From the NCBI GenBank assembly GCA_034440275.1, contig JAWXBS010000078.1:1-21337 (forward strand): 21,337 nt of DNA, given 5' to 3'. The first letter of the stretch is position 1. Each line of letters begins with the position of its first letter. The stretch comes from VFBF01 sp034440275 (GTDB taxonomy: Bacteria; Pseudomonadota; Alphaproteobacteria; Caulobacterales; Aquidulcibacteraceae). Made by a program: the position numbers and the translations under genes. The notes beneath the pieces were generated by a model. It searched no databases. It was not told the origin of the DNA and worked only from the letters and a program-made list of their open reading frames with translations. Positions 1-6,871 of this stretch are shown piece by piece.

Positions 1-8
1 CCCCCTGC

Positions 9-37
9 CCCCTCCCCGCCCAACGGGCGAGGAGGGG
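9..37 (+). promoter_or_regulatory. GC-rich hairpin covering a Shine-Dalgarno-like run
   Basis: Positions 9-21 pair with 25-37 around a 3-nt AAC loop, giving a 13-bp stem with one C-A mismatch at 16/30. The right arm contains the purine run GGAGGGG, which would be the ribosome binding site for the ATG at 44. The hairpin may be the tail of an upstream terminator or a REP-like repeat. It could also mask translation initiation at 44. No T-run follows it, so a classical intrinsic terminator on the plus strand is unlikely. Confidence 0.5.
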
Positions 38-97
38 AATACGATGGTTCTTGCGGGTTCTTTTGCGCAAATCGCAATTCAGATTGAGATATCTCGC

Positions 98-562
98 ATG
101 AACGAACTCCTCCCCATCGCCGCAGAAGCCGGCGCGATCCTGAAAGAGCGCAACGAGACGGTCGCCGTCGCGGAATCTTCTGCGGGCGGTCTCATCTCGG
201 CGGCGCTGCTCGCGGTGCCGGGCGCGAGCGCTTATTATCTCGGCGGCGGCGTGTTCTACACGGCGGCGTCGCGGATGCAGCTGCTGTCGATGCCGCGCGA
301 GCAGATCATTCGTTCCAGCGAACAGAGCGCACATTTCCTCGCAAGCGCCGCGCAACAGCAGCTCGGCTCCACATGGGCCATCGGCGAAACCGGCGCGGCG
401 GGACCGACAGGACCGTATGGCCGCCTCTTCCTCGCCATCGTCGGGCCGCGCGAAGTGACGGTGCACAGCGAAACGGGCATCGAGGATCGCGTCACGAACA
501 TGCGCCTCTTCGCCAAGGAAGCGCTGCTGCTTTTCCTGACAGCGCTCAAGGATCGCGTCTGA
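98..562 (+). CDS. CinA C-terminal domain family protein (NMN amidohydrolase-like)
   Basis: This 154-aa protein matches the stand-alone CinA C-terminal (PncC-type) family, whose members deamidate nicotinamide mononucleotide in pyridine-nucleotide salvage. Visible are the N-terminal motif ESSAGG (residues 26-31, in place of the usual ESCTGG) and the glycine-rich GETGAAGPTG (96-105). The position that is normally the Lys of the NEAK motif reads Arg59 (YTAASR). I placed the start at 98 because the protein then begins as family members do. An in-frame ATG at 44 has a far better Shine-Dalgarno sequence (GGAGGGG) and would add 18 residues, but that site lies inside a strong hairpin. A perfect 10-bp palindrome, GAGATATCTC, sits at 86-95 directly before the ATG. 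The next gene converges, with 8 bp between stops. Family assignment is firm; amidohydrolase activity is less certain given the altered residues. Confidence 0.85.
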   Translation: MNELLPIAAEAGAILKERNETVAVAESSAGGLISAALLAVPGASAYYLGGGVFYTAASRMQLLSMPREQIIRSSEQSAHFLASAAQQQLGSTWAIGETGAAGPTGPYGRLFLAIVGPREVTVHSETGIEDRVTNMRLFAKEALLLFLTALKDRV

Positions 563-570
563 GCGTTGAC

Positions 571-1587
571 TTAGTGCAGCGACTGCAGCGGGTCCCAGAC
601 GGGTAGCGGCTGGAGTTCGGTCGGGAAGACGAACCGGAACTGGCCGCGGTCCTTCGTGCGACCGAAGACGAGCTTGCCGCCCATCTGTTCCGCAAGCGCG
701 CCGATAAGGTGCGCGCTGGGCGGCGTCTCGGCGACCTGCGGCGGATTGTCTTCGGCGATCGTCAGCACGGCCTCGTCGCCGACGCTGGAGAACGAGATGC
801 GGAGATGGCCGGGGGCCGCGTTGCGCGCACGCGCGTTGATGTATTCCAGCAGGATCAGCGCCAACGAAATCGCCTGCTCGGGCAGCAGCGAAAGCTCGCC
901 GTCGAGCGAGATGAGCAGCGGCGGACGACCGCACGCCTCAAGCGCAGAATCGGCGATGCGTTCGGCGAACGCCGCGAAATCCACCAGCCCGTCGTCTTCG
1001 CTCGCAAACGACCGGTGCAGGCGCGACAGCAGCATCGTGCGCGAAGCCGCATTCATCAGCACGCGCGCATAGTCCGGCGCCGGCTCGTCACGCGCCTTCA
1101 CCTGCAGCAGCGCCGACAGCAGCTGCATGTGGCTCGACACGCGCTCGGCATATTCGCGGAACAGGTGCGCCTGCGACTGCGATTGCGCCGCCGCTTTCGA
1201 GACGCCCTCCTGCAGATCGTTCAGCCTGTCGCGCACGCGCGCGACCAGATAGACGACCGCGAGCGCCGGCACGACGAACAGCGACAGGCGTAGATTCACG
1301 AAGGCGTCGGTCTTGAAGCCGAACCCCGACTGGCTGAACACGAGATAGGACGTGAAGCCGGCCACGACGATCGCCAGCGCGCCGGGCCTAAAGCCGAAGG
1401 CGTAGGCGATGAGGATCACACCCGGATAATAGAGAAAATAGTACGAGCCCGGCCCCAGCACGGGGTCGAAGATCGCGCGCGCCGCAATCATCACGAGCGC
1501 GAGCACGCCCGCCGCCATGTAGCGCGTCGGCGCACTCTCCGCGGAGCGGCGTTGAAGGGCTTCCCAGAGCTGGGCGAGACGGGTCAT
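571..1587 (-). CDS. Degenerate membrane sensor histidine kinase (DUF4118 + HisKA_2-like)
   Basis: The 338-aa product starts with several hydrophobic segments (about residues 25-41, 50-85, 101-116) resembling the KdpD-type DUF4118 membrane domain. A short coiled-coil-like linker (118-145) follows, then a HisKA_2/HWE-like dimerisation helix (EYAERVSSHMQLLSALLQ, 145-162) and a Bergerat-fold ATPase remnant. The G-box is recognisable (LIGALAEQMGG, 294-304, and the GQFRFVFP end), but other essentials are not. The usual phospho-acceptor His before Arg is Glu148. The N-box (EYINARARNA, 248-257) lacks the expected Asn position. The D-box reads AEDNPP. It therefore looks like a pseudokinase or a scaffold/phosphatase. 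The ATG at 1587 is preferred over a TTG 36 bp upstream; neither has a clear ribosome binding site. It lies downstream of the PH-domain gene on the same strand, 78 bp away. Confidence 0.75.
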   Translation of the reverse strand: MTRLAQLWEALQRRSAESAPTRYMAAGVLALVMIAARAIFDPVLGPGSYYFLYYPGVILIAYAFGFRPGALAIVVAGFTSYLVFSQSGFGFKTDAFVNLRLSLFVVPALAVVYLVARVRDRLNDLQEGVSKAAAQSQSQAHLFREYAERVSSHMQLLSALLQVKARDEPAPDYARVLMNAASRTMLLSRLHRSFASEDDGLVDFAAFAERIADSALEACGRPPLLISLDGELSLLPEQAISLALILLEYINARARNAAPGHLRISFSSVGDEAVLTIAEDNPPQVAETPPSAHLIGALAEQMGGKLVFGRTKDRGQFRFVFPTELQPLPVWDPLQSLH

Positions 1588-1665
1588 GCCCGTGGCATAT
1601 CGCAGGCCATCGCCCGGCGCCAACCTCGCGCGACAAACGGCAGGCGCTGGAACGGCCCCCCCGCC

Positions 1666-2082
1666 CTAGTCCTTCTTCTGCCGCTGCGGCATTGCCGCTT
1701 CGATCTCGCGACGGAACGTCACCGGATCGGCGATGAGCGGCGTGACGAAGGACTGGTCGCCCGTACCGTGGATGCTGAGGCGGCCGTAGCCGAAGACCGT
1801 GCCCCAGAAGTCCTGGTCGATGTTCACGGACTCGATGTTCTCCAGGCCGATGTCCATCACGCGCCGTTCGAGAAAGCCCAGCTTGCGGATGAGGCGACGG
1901 TCGGTCGCGGCGATTTCGGTGGTGAGGTTGAAGATCACCTGACGCGCGAAGATCACGATGCCGACGATGACGATGCCGAGCACGATGAGCGCCGCCCACG
2001 CCCGCAGCCACAGCACCCAGTGCAGGCGCGCGGAGGCGCGCACGGTTTCGCCTGGCGCGAGCGCCTGCGCGATGTAGCTCAT
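1666..2082 (-). CDS. Bacterial PH domain (bPH_2-like) membrane protein
   Basis: The 138-aa protein has a short N-terminal stretch (APGETVRASARLHW, residues 9-22) followed by one hydrophobic segment (about 28-46). A YdbS/bPH_2-type domain (about 48-130) comes next, with the typical strand pattern ATDRRLIRKLGFLERR, then DIGLENIESVNID, then GYGRLSIHGTG. Such domains sit at the cytoplasmic face of the membrane; their ligands are generally unknown. Family members often have two membrane helices, so this is a minimal version. The genes just upstream (2150-3528) also encode two membrane proteins with beta-rich soluble parts on the same strand, 67 bp away, and may form one transcription unit. I see no clear ribosome binding site before the ATG. 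Confidence 0.8.
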   Translation of the reverse strand: MSYIAQALAPGETVRASARLHWVLWLRAWAALIVLGIVIVGIVIFARQVIFNLTTEIAATDRRLIRKLGFLERRVMDIGLENIESVNIDQDFWGTVFGYGRLSIHGTGDQSFVTPLIADPVTFRREIEAAMPQRQKKD

Positions 2083-2149
2083 GGTGCCGTCGACCCCGTC
2101 ATCGCGCGACCCTATCGCGTTCGCGGGGTCCCCGCAAAGCGCTGTCGCC

Positions 2150-2773
2150 TCACACGGTCACTGTGGCGCCGGAAACAATACGCGGGACGCTCCATCCCGC
2201 AGCGCCCAGGTCCTCGACCGCCACGCCCCGCGCGTGCGCGATCGCTTCGGTCGCCTGCCCGATCAGCGCGCCCAGCCGGTCTCTCGTGACGGCGCCAAGG
2301 ACGATCCATTTGCCGTCCGTGAGCCCGATGGCGCTCGTATAGTGGCTGCGCGCGCCGAACAGGCCGCGCACGGCGTCGACGCGCACGGCCACGCGCGCAA
2401 TATCCTGCAGCATGACTGTCACCTCACGCGCCGGCAGACGCAGCATCACGCCCCCGCCGCCGATGGCGATGCGCAGCCGATGCAACGCCAGCGTCCGGCG
2501 CACGCGCGCGATCGTCCCGCGCAGCAACAGTATCCAGCCAAGAGCGAGAACCACGCCGAAAGCAGTCTCCGCCACCGGTTCCGCACTGCGTTCAACGTAG
2601 CCCGTCATCACGAGCAGCGTCGCGACCAGGAAGAGAAAGGCCGGCACGCCGAGGACCACTGTCAGCATGACCCGCACGCCGGTCGCCGAAAGATCCACGC
2701 GGCGCGTCATCATGTCGGCCTCGATCACTATCGGCGCCCACATCCCGCCGCCCGGAGCGTCTGCGGGATTCAT
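2150..2773 (-). CDS. Two-TM membrane protein of unknown function (paralogue of upstream gene)
   Basis: The 207-aa protein has two predicted membrane segments (about residues 35-57 and 68-86) and a C-terminal soluble domain from about 95. I do not recognise a named family. The start of the soluble domain, LRIAIGGG (100-107) then RLPAR (112-116), and its end (ARGVAVEDLG, 181-190) resemble the same regions of the preceding gene's product, LRIEIGAG...RLPAR...ATGLQVEDHG. The two are therefore probably diverged duplicates, possibly PH-like. The ATG at 2773 overlaps the upstream stop as ATGA (2770-2773), implying translational coupling. The reading frame is open for much longer upstream, but that stretch is antisense-phase shadow of the preceding gene. 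Confidence 0.75.
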   Translation of the reverse strand: MNPADAPGGGMWAPIVIEADMMTRRVDLSATGVRVMLTVVLGVPAFLFLVATLLVMTGYVERSAEPVAETAFGVVLALGWILLLRGTIARVRRTLALHRLRIAIGGGGVMLRLPAREVTVMLQDIARVAVRVDAVRGLFGARSHYTSAIGLTDGKWIVLGAVTRDRLGALIGQATEAIAHARGVAVEDLGAAGWSVPRIVSGATVTV

Positions 2774-3528
2774 CGCACGAACAACGTGAGGAGCCGTATG
2801 GCGAGGACGACGAAGGCGACCCCGATCAGGATGTTGCGCCACATGTTGGCGTTCTTGCCGGCCTGCACGAGCGCCACTTCCGCCACCGGCGCCGCCAGCG
2901 AGACGCCACCCCAAGGCGTGCCCGCCTCGCCCTTCTTCGCGGCTTCGATGACGCCGTGATCTTCGACCTGCAGCCCAGTTGCATGCTGGAGCGCCGCCAC
3001 CGATGCGAGCGCGGCCTTGCCCGTCGCGCCGACCATGCCGTTGTAGCTGTTCTCGATGACGCCGCCGTACTCGATCCACACGCCGTTGGCCTTCAGCGCG
3101 AACCGCCGCATCTGCTGGATCTGCCCCATCGAACGGATGAGTTCGATTCGCGTGGCGAGTTTCTCGATCGACGGCAAAGGCAGCGCAAAGGCGTACGCCG
3201 GCTGCAGCGGCGCCGTGCGACGCGCCGGCAGGCGGAACGACGCCTGACCGGCGCCGATCTCGATGCGCAGGCGCCACGTCGCGTCCAGGAACGGCCACAT
3301 GTAGCGCATCAGCAGCAGCTGGACGCCGGCGATCGCGACGAAGAAGATCGCCATCACGGCCATCTCGCCGCCGCGGCTGAACGCCCCGACCGCCATGACG
3401 AGGAGGAACAGGGCGAACGCGCCAATGAGCGCCACGGTGAAGCTGATGAAGAACTTCATGGCGAAGCCCGGCGCGTAAACCGCCGTCGGCCCGAACTGCG
3501 GTGGGTTGTTGGATGCTGTCGCTTCCAT
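2770..3528 (-). CDS. Three-TM membrane protein of unknown function
   Basis: The 252-aa protein has two N-terminal hydrophobic segments (about residues 24-48 and 56-76), a soluble middle part (85-225) and a C-terminal hydrophobic segment (about 232-250). The middle part carries LRIEIGAG (87-94), RLPAR (99-103), a tract ending in NGVWIEYGGVIEN (148-160) and VEDHG (188-192). The first two and the last recur in the following gene product, with GKWIVLGAVT as a weaker counterpart of the third. No enzymatic motif is visible. The ATG at 3528 has a GGGGA run about 9 bp upstream. It is the first gene of a minus-strand run (this gene, its paralogue, the PH-domain gene, then the degenerate kinase), so a shared membrane role is plausible but inferred. 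Confidence 0.75.
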   Translation of the reverse strand: MEATASNNPPQFGPTAVYAPGFAMKFFISFTVALIGAFALFLLVMAVGAFSRGGEMAVMAIFFVAIAGVQLLLMRYMWPFLDATWRLRIEIGAGQASFRLPARRTAPLQPAYAFALPLPSIEKLATRIELIRSMGQIQQMRRFALKANGVWIEYGGVIENSYNGMVGATGKAALASVAALQHATGLQVEDHGVIEAAKKGEAGTPWGGVSLAAPVAEVALVQAGKNANMWRNILIGVAFVVLAIRLLTLFVR

Positions 3529-3679
3529 GCCGGTGTCCCCGTTCCACTGAAAGAGCGCCGCCGAACGGGCGCTGTCTCACAGGAAGGCGCATCGGACCGG
3601 AAAAGCGGGTCAGGTGAACCCCTTTCCGCCGCGACTGCGCTTACGCGTAGGATGGACACGAGACACGGAGGGCGGCGCC
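3529..3679. promoter_or_regulatory. Divergent intergenic region with two dyads
   Basis: This 151-bp region separates two divergently transcribed membrane-protein genes and must hold both promoters. It contains a perfect 6-bp inverted repeat AGCGCC...GGCGCT (3554-3573). A longer imperfect dyad, CGGAAAAGCGGGT facing ACCCCTTTCCG, lies at 3598-3628. Either may be a regulator site. I could not pick out convincing -35/-10 boxes. Confidence 0.3.
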
Positions 3680-4351
3680 ATGAGTGAGAACGGTATTCCC
3701 GGAGGTATTCCCAGTCCGGGCGAACAGCCCAGAACGTGGACCCCCATGACGCCCCCGCCCGCGGCGCCATCGAGCGGACCCGGCCTCCTCGTGCGCATCG
3801 CCATAGGCGTGGTGGGCCTGGTGGTCGTGGGCTTCGGCGTGATGCAGATGGGCCAGGGTCTCGGCCTGATCAAAGGCGGCGGCGCGGCGACCGCGGGCCT
3901 CGTGAACCGCAGCTTCGATCCCGCGAAACCGCCCATGCTCGGCGATCCCGCGCCCGCGATCGCGGCGCACCTGCAGCGCGTGGCGGGCAATGAGATGCTG
4001 CCGAACGACGCCCGTCAGGCGATCGACTCCATGGTCGCCCAGACCCGCGCGAGCCTGCCGGTGCAACTTGATCCCATCACCACCTTCGTCGGCGCGACCA
4101 GCCAGGGCCGCCACGTGGTGTTCGACGAGCGCGTGATGTTCAACACCCGCATCGACGATCTGGCCGCCTGGCGCACGAATGCGATCACGCAGATGACACC
4201 GACGCTCACCGCGAAAATCTGCGAACCCGGCAACGTCGCCGTCGCGCAGTTCATGCGGCAGTACAACGTCACCATCTGGCACGCCTACTCGATGAACGAC
4301 GGCAATCCCCCGCTCTTCATCCAAATCCCGCCGCAGAAGTGCGGGACTTAG
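3680..4351 (+). CDS. Single-TM anchored protein of unknown function
   Basis: The 223-aa protein has a Pro/Gly-rich cytoplasmic head (residues 1-34), one membrane segment (about 36-58) and a C-terminal region expected to be periplasmic (59-223). The C-terminal region ends in a compact part with two cysteines, Cys181 and Cys221, which could form a disulfide. I recognise no family. The start at 3680 is chosen over an in-frame ATG at 3614 because it has GGAGGG at 3667-3672 with good spacing. The upstream stretch also codes for an unlikely Arg-rich leader. The stop codon (4349-4351) directly abuts the stop of the convergent gshB gene, leaving no room for a terminator between them. Confidence 0.75.
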   Translation: MSENGIPGGIPSPGEQPRTWTPMTPPPAAPSSGPGLLVRIAIGVVGLVVVGFGVMQMGQGLGLIKGGGAATAGLVNRSFDPAKPPMLGDPAPAIAAHLQRVAGNEMLPNDARQAIDSMVAQTRASLPVQLDPITTFVGATSQGRHVVFDERVMFNTRIDDLAAWRTNAITQMTPTLTAKICEPGNVAVAQFMRQYNVTIWHAYSMNDGNPPLFIQIPPQKCGT

Positions 4352-5302
4352 TCAGCGCGCGGCGACTTTCCGCTCCAGCGCGTCGATGAAGAGTTTCGGC
4401 GCGTCGATGTTGGAGAAGCGCTTGAGTTCCTGCACGAGCGTGGGCGAGGTCACGTTGATTTCGGTGAGGCGGCCGTCGATGACGTCGAGCCCCGCAAAGA
4501 GAATGCCTTTTTCTTCGAGCAGCGGCGCTACCGCCGCGACGATCTCGCGGTCGCGGGCATCGAGCGCGCCTTCTTCCGCCACGCCGCCGACATGGAGATT
4601 GGCGCGGAACTCGCCGGCCTTCGGCATGCGGCGCACGACGCCGAGCGCCTTGCCGTCGAGCACGAACACGCGCTTGTCGCCGTCCTTCACCGCCGGGAGG
4701 AACGCCTGCACGATGATCGGCTCCTTGCCGACCTCGGCCAGCATGGCGTTGATCTTGGTGATGAAATCCGGATCGCTCGCGCGGCCCTTCGAGACGCCTT
4801 CGCCGCCGGCGAAGAAGGCGGGCTTCAGCACCACCTGCTCATGCTTCTTCGCGAACGCGACGATCGCATCGATGTTGCGGCCCACGAAGGTGTCCGCGAC
4901 GAGATGTGGATAGCGCAGCGTGGAGAGCTTTTCCGGAATGTCGCGCACGCCTGTCGGGTTGTTGAGGACGAGCGTCTTGCCGCCCACGAGTTCGAGCAGA
5001 TAGGTGTTGGACACATAGCCCATGTCGAACGGCGGGTCCTGACGGATCAGGATCGCGTCGAAGGTGGACGCCTCCACCGGGCCGCTGGACAGCGTGCGAT
5101 AGTAGGCGTCGCCTGTGCGCGTCACGTCCACGCGGTGCGCGTGCGCGACGACCTTGCCGCTCTCCCACCACAGATCGCTCGGGTGATACCAGAACGTCTC
5201 GTGGCCGCGCTTCTGCGCCTCCACCATGAAGGCGAGCGAGGTGTCGCGGTCGACGACGATGGTGTCGATGGGGTCCATCTGGACGGCGATGCGCAGGGAC
5301 AT
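4352..5302 (-). CDS. gshB: Glutathione synthetase
   Basis: The 316-aa ATP-grasp ligase joins gamma-glutamylcysteine and glycine to make glutathione in the cytosol; the length is typical of GshB. Recognisable blocks are the N-terminal MDPIDTIVVDRDTS (residues 9-22), IRQDPPFDMGYV (87-98), LNNPTGVRDIPEKL (113-126), the ATP-binding VLKPAFFAGGEGV (158-170) and the metal/ATP-binding end GLDVIDGRLTEINVTSPT (271-288). The ATP-grasp glycine loop reads AFFAGGEGV, slightly different from the commoner GMGGRGVF form. It lies 9 bp downstream of a glutamine-amidotransferase gene on the same strand, so the two are probably co-transcribed. That neighbour hints at a thiol or glutamyl-peptide link, which is inference. 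Confidence 0.95.
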   Translation of the reverse strand: MSLRIAVQMDPIDTIVVDRDTSLAFMVEAQKRGHETFWYHPSDLWWESGKVVAHAHRVDVTRTGDAYYRTLSSGPVEASTFDAILIRQDPPFDMGYVSNTYLLELVGGKTLVLNNPTGVRDIPEKLSTLRYPHLVADTFVGRNIDAIVAFAKKHEQVVLKPAFFAGGEGVSKGRASDPDFITKINAMLAEVGKEPIIVQAFLPAVKDGDKRVFVLDGKALGVVRRMPKAGEFRANLHVGGVAEEGALDARDREIVAAVAPLLEEKGILFAGLDVIDGRLTEINVTSPTLVQELKRFSNIDAPKLFIDALERKVAAR

Positions 5303-5311
5303 GGAATTCCT

Positions 5312-6004
5312 TCAGAGATCCGCCTGGTCGATCCAGCGGTGCAAGACGTCGGCGCCCTTCGCGGCAAGCGCGGCGCCATGGCGTTGCATGTCGGCGCGCA
5401 AGACGCGCGGATCAATCCCCGCGGCCGCCAATTCGACGGCGTGGCCCACGAGCCAGCGCTCGAAGCCCTTGTCGCTCGCCTCCGGGTGGAACTGGAAGCC
5501 GATGACGTTCGGCCCAAACGAGAACGCCTGATTTTCGCAGGTATCGGTGGAGGCGAGCCTTTCGCATCCGCGCGGCAGATCGAAGGTGTCGCCGTGCCAG
5601 TGCAGCGTCAACGGTTCACCCTGGAACGGCGCGAGGCAGGACTCCCTGCCCGCATCGGTGAGCTTGATCGGCGCGACGCCGATCTCCTTCGCCCGCGCCG
5701 GATAGACCTTCGCGCCGATCACCTTGGCGATCATCTGCGCGCCCAGGCAGATCCCCATCGTCGGCGCGCCGCGCTTCAGGCGTTTCTCGATCAGCTCAAG
5801 CTCCGGCCCGAGAAACGGATACGCGTCCACGTCATTGGCGCCGATCGGCCCGCCGAGCACGATAACGAGGCTTTCCAGCGCCTCGTTCAGCAGCCGATCG
5901 CCCGCCTCCGCGTACCGCACCATGAAGCCGCGCTGCGCGAGCGCAGGCCCGAAGGCGCCGAGATCTTCAAAGGGCACATGCCGTATGGCGAGAACGGTTT
6001 TCAT
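5312..6004 (-). CDS. Class I glutamine amidotransferase (GMP synthase-like GATase domain)
   Basis: The 230-aa protein is a stand-alone GATase1 domain. The triad is complete: Cys86 in GICLGAQ (84-90), His173 and Glu175 in FQFHPE. Further hallmarks are LGGPIGAND (50-58) and LHWHGDTFDLP (134-144), the latter common in GMP-synthase-like amidotransferases of uncharacterised specificity. No synthetase domain is attached, so it may act as a gamma-glutamyl hydrolase or feed ammonia to a partner. The ATG at 6004 begins MKTVLAIRHV, with GGAAG about 7 bp upstream. Much longer open reading upstream is a shadow of the crotonase gene. It is the first gene of a unit with gshB (9-bp gap) and is divergent from the crotonase gene. 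Confidence 0.9.
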   Translation of the reverse strand: MKTVLAIRHVPFEDLGAFGPALAQRGFMVRYAEAGDRLLNEALESLVIVLGGPIGANDVDAYPFLGPELELIEKRLKRGAPTMGICLGAQMIAKVIGAKVYPARAKEIGVAPIKLTDAGRESCLAPFQGEPLTLHWHGDTFDLPRGCERLASTDTCENQAFSFGPNVIGFQFHPEASDKGFERWLVGHAVELAAAGIDPRVLRADMQRHGAALAAKGADVLHRWIDQADL

Positions 6005-6076
6005 CTTTGACTTCCGCGCGCGCCAAGGAGCGAATATGGGCGCGATGATGCCGCATCGTTCGGGAGAGTCGCTGTC

Positions 6077-6871
6077 ATGAGTGTCCACATAAGCCAGGTC
6101 GGGCCCGTCGTCACGATCACCATCGACCGCCCGGAGGCGCGCAACGCCGTCGATCCGCCCACGGCGGCGGCGCTTTTCGAAGCATTCGATGCGGCGGAGG
6201 CCAATGATGAAATCCTCGCCATGGTGCTCACCGGCGCGAACGGGCACTTCTGCGCGGGCGCGGACCTGAAGGCCGTCGGCGGCGGCGCGCGCTTCGAGCA
6301 CGAGAAACACGGCCCCATGGGCCCATCGCGCCTGCTCGCGGACCGCGAGACGGAAACGCCCGGCGTGTCGCTCTCGAAACCGCTGATCGCGGCGGTGGAA
6401 GGCTTTGCAGTGGCGGGCGGTCTCGAACTTGCTCTGCTGGCCGACATGCGTGTGGCGAGCGAGAGTGCTGTGTTCGGCGTCTATTGCCGTCGCTGGGGCG
6501 TGCCGCTGATCGATGGCGGCACGGTGCGTTTGCCGCGCATTGTCGGCCACGGCCGCGCGATGGACATGATCCTCACCGGTCGCGCAGTGGATGCGCACGA
6601 AGCGCTCGCCTGGGGCCTCGCCAACCGCGTCGTCCCCGAGGGCCTCGCACTCGCGACCGCGCAGCAACTCGCCGCCGACATCGCGCGTTTCCCCAACACC
6701 TGCATGCGCGTCGATCGCGCATCGGCGTATGCGGGCTGGTCGCTGGAGCTGGATGCGGCGCTCCGTGCGGAAGCCGCGCGCGGACGTCTCGCCTTGCTCG
6801 CAGGTTCGCAGGACGGCGCGCGACGTTTCGCCGAAGGCAAAGGCCGGGGCGGTGATTTCGGGGAGATCTAG
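6077..6871 (+). CDS. Crotonase / enoyl-CoA hydratase family protein
   Basis: The 264-aa protein has the crotonase fold used on acyl-CoA thioesters. The oxyanion-hole segments are present: GHFCAGADL (56-64) and EGFAVAGGLELAL (108-120). The first catalytic glutamate of hydratases corresponds to Glu118. The second (rat ECH Glu164, in FGQPE) falls on Cys137 in FGVYCRRWG. Simple hydratase chemistry is therefore not assured, and the protein may be an isomerase, hydrolase or other acyl-CoA enzyme. The subgroup with FGVYCRRWGVPLIDGGTVRLP is usually annotated only as crotonase-family. A GGGAGAG run lies 10 bp before the ATG. It is divergent from the amidotransferase gene and convergent with the GNAT gene. 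The two stops overlap within the CTAG at 6868-6871. Confidence 0.9.
   Translation: MSVHISQVGPVVTITIDRPEARNAVDPPTAAALFEAFDAAEANDEILAMVLTGANGHFCAGADLKAVGGGARFEHEKHGPMGPSRLLADRETETPGVSLSKPLIAAVEGFAVAGGLELALLADMRVASESAVFGVYCRRWGVPLIDGGTVRLPRIVGHGRAMDMILTGRAVDAHEALAWGLANRVVPEGLALATAQQLAADIARFPNTCMRVDRASAYAGWSLELDAALRAEAARGRLALLAGSQDGARRFAEGKGRGGDFGEI

Noticed and set aside
2774..3592. N-terminal extension of the 2150-2773 gene
   Set aside because: It is a frame-shifted shadow of the 252-aa membrane protein. The ATGA overlap at 2770-2773 gives the natural start.
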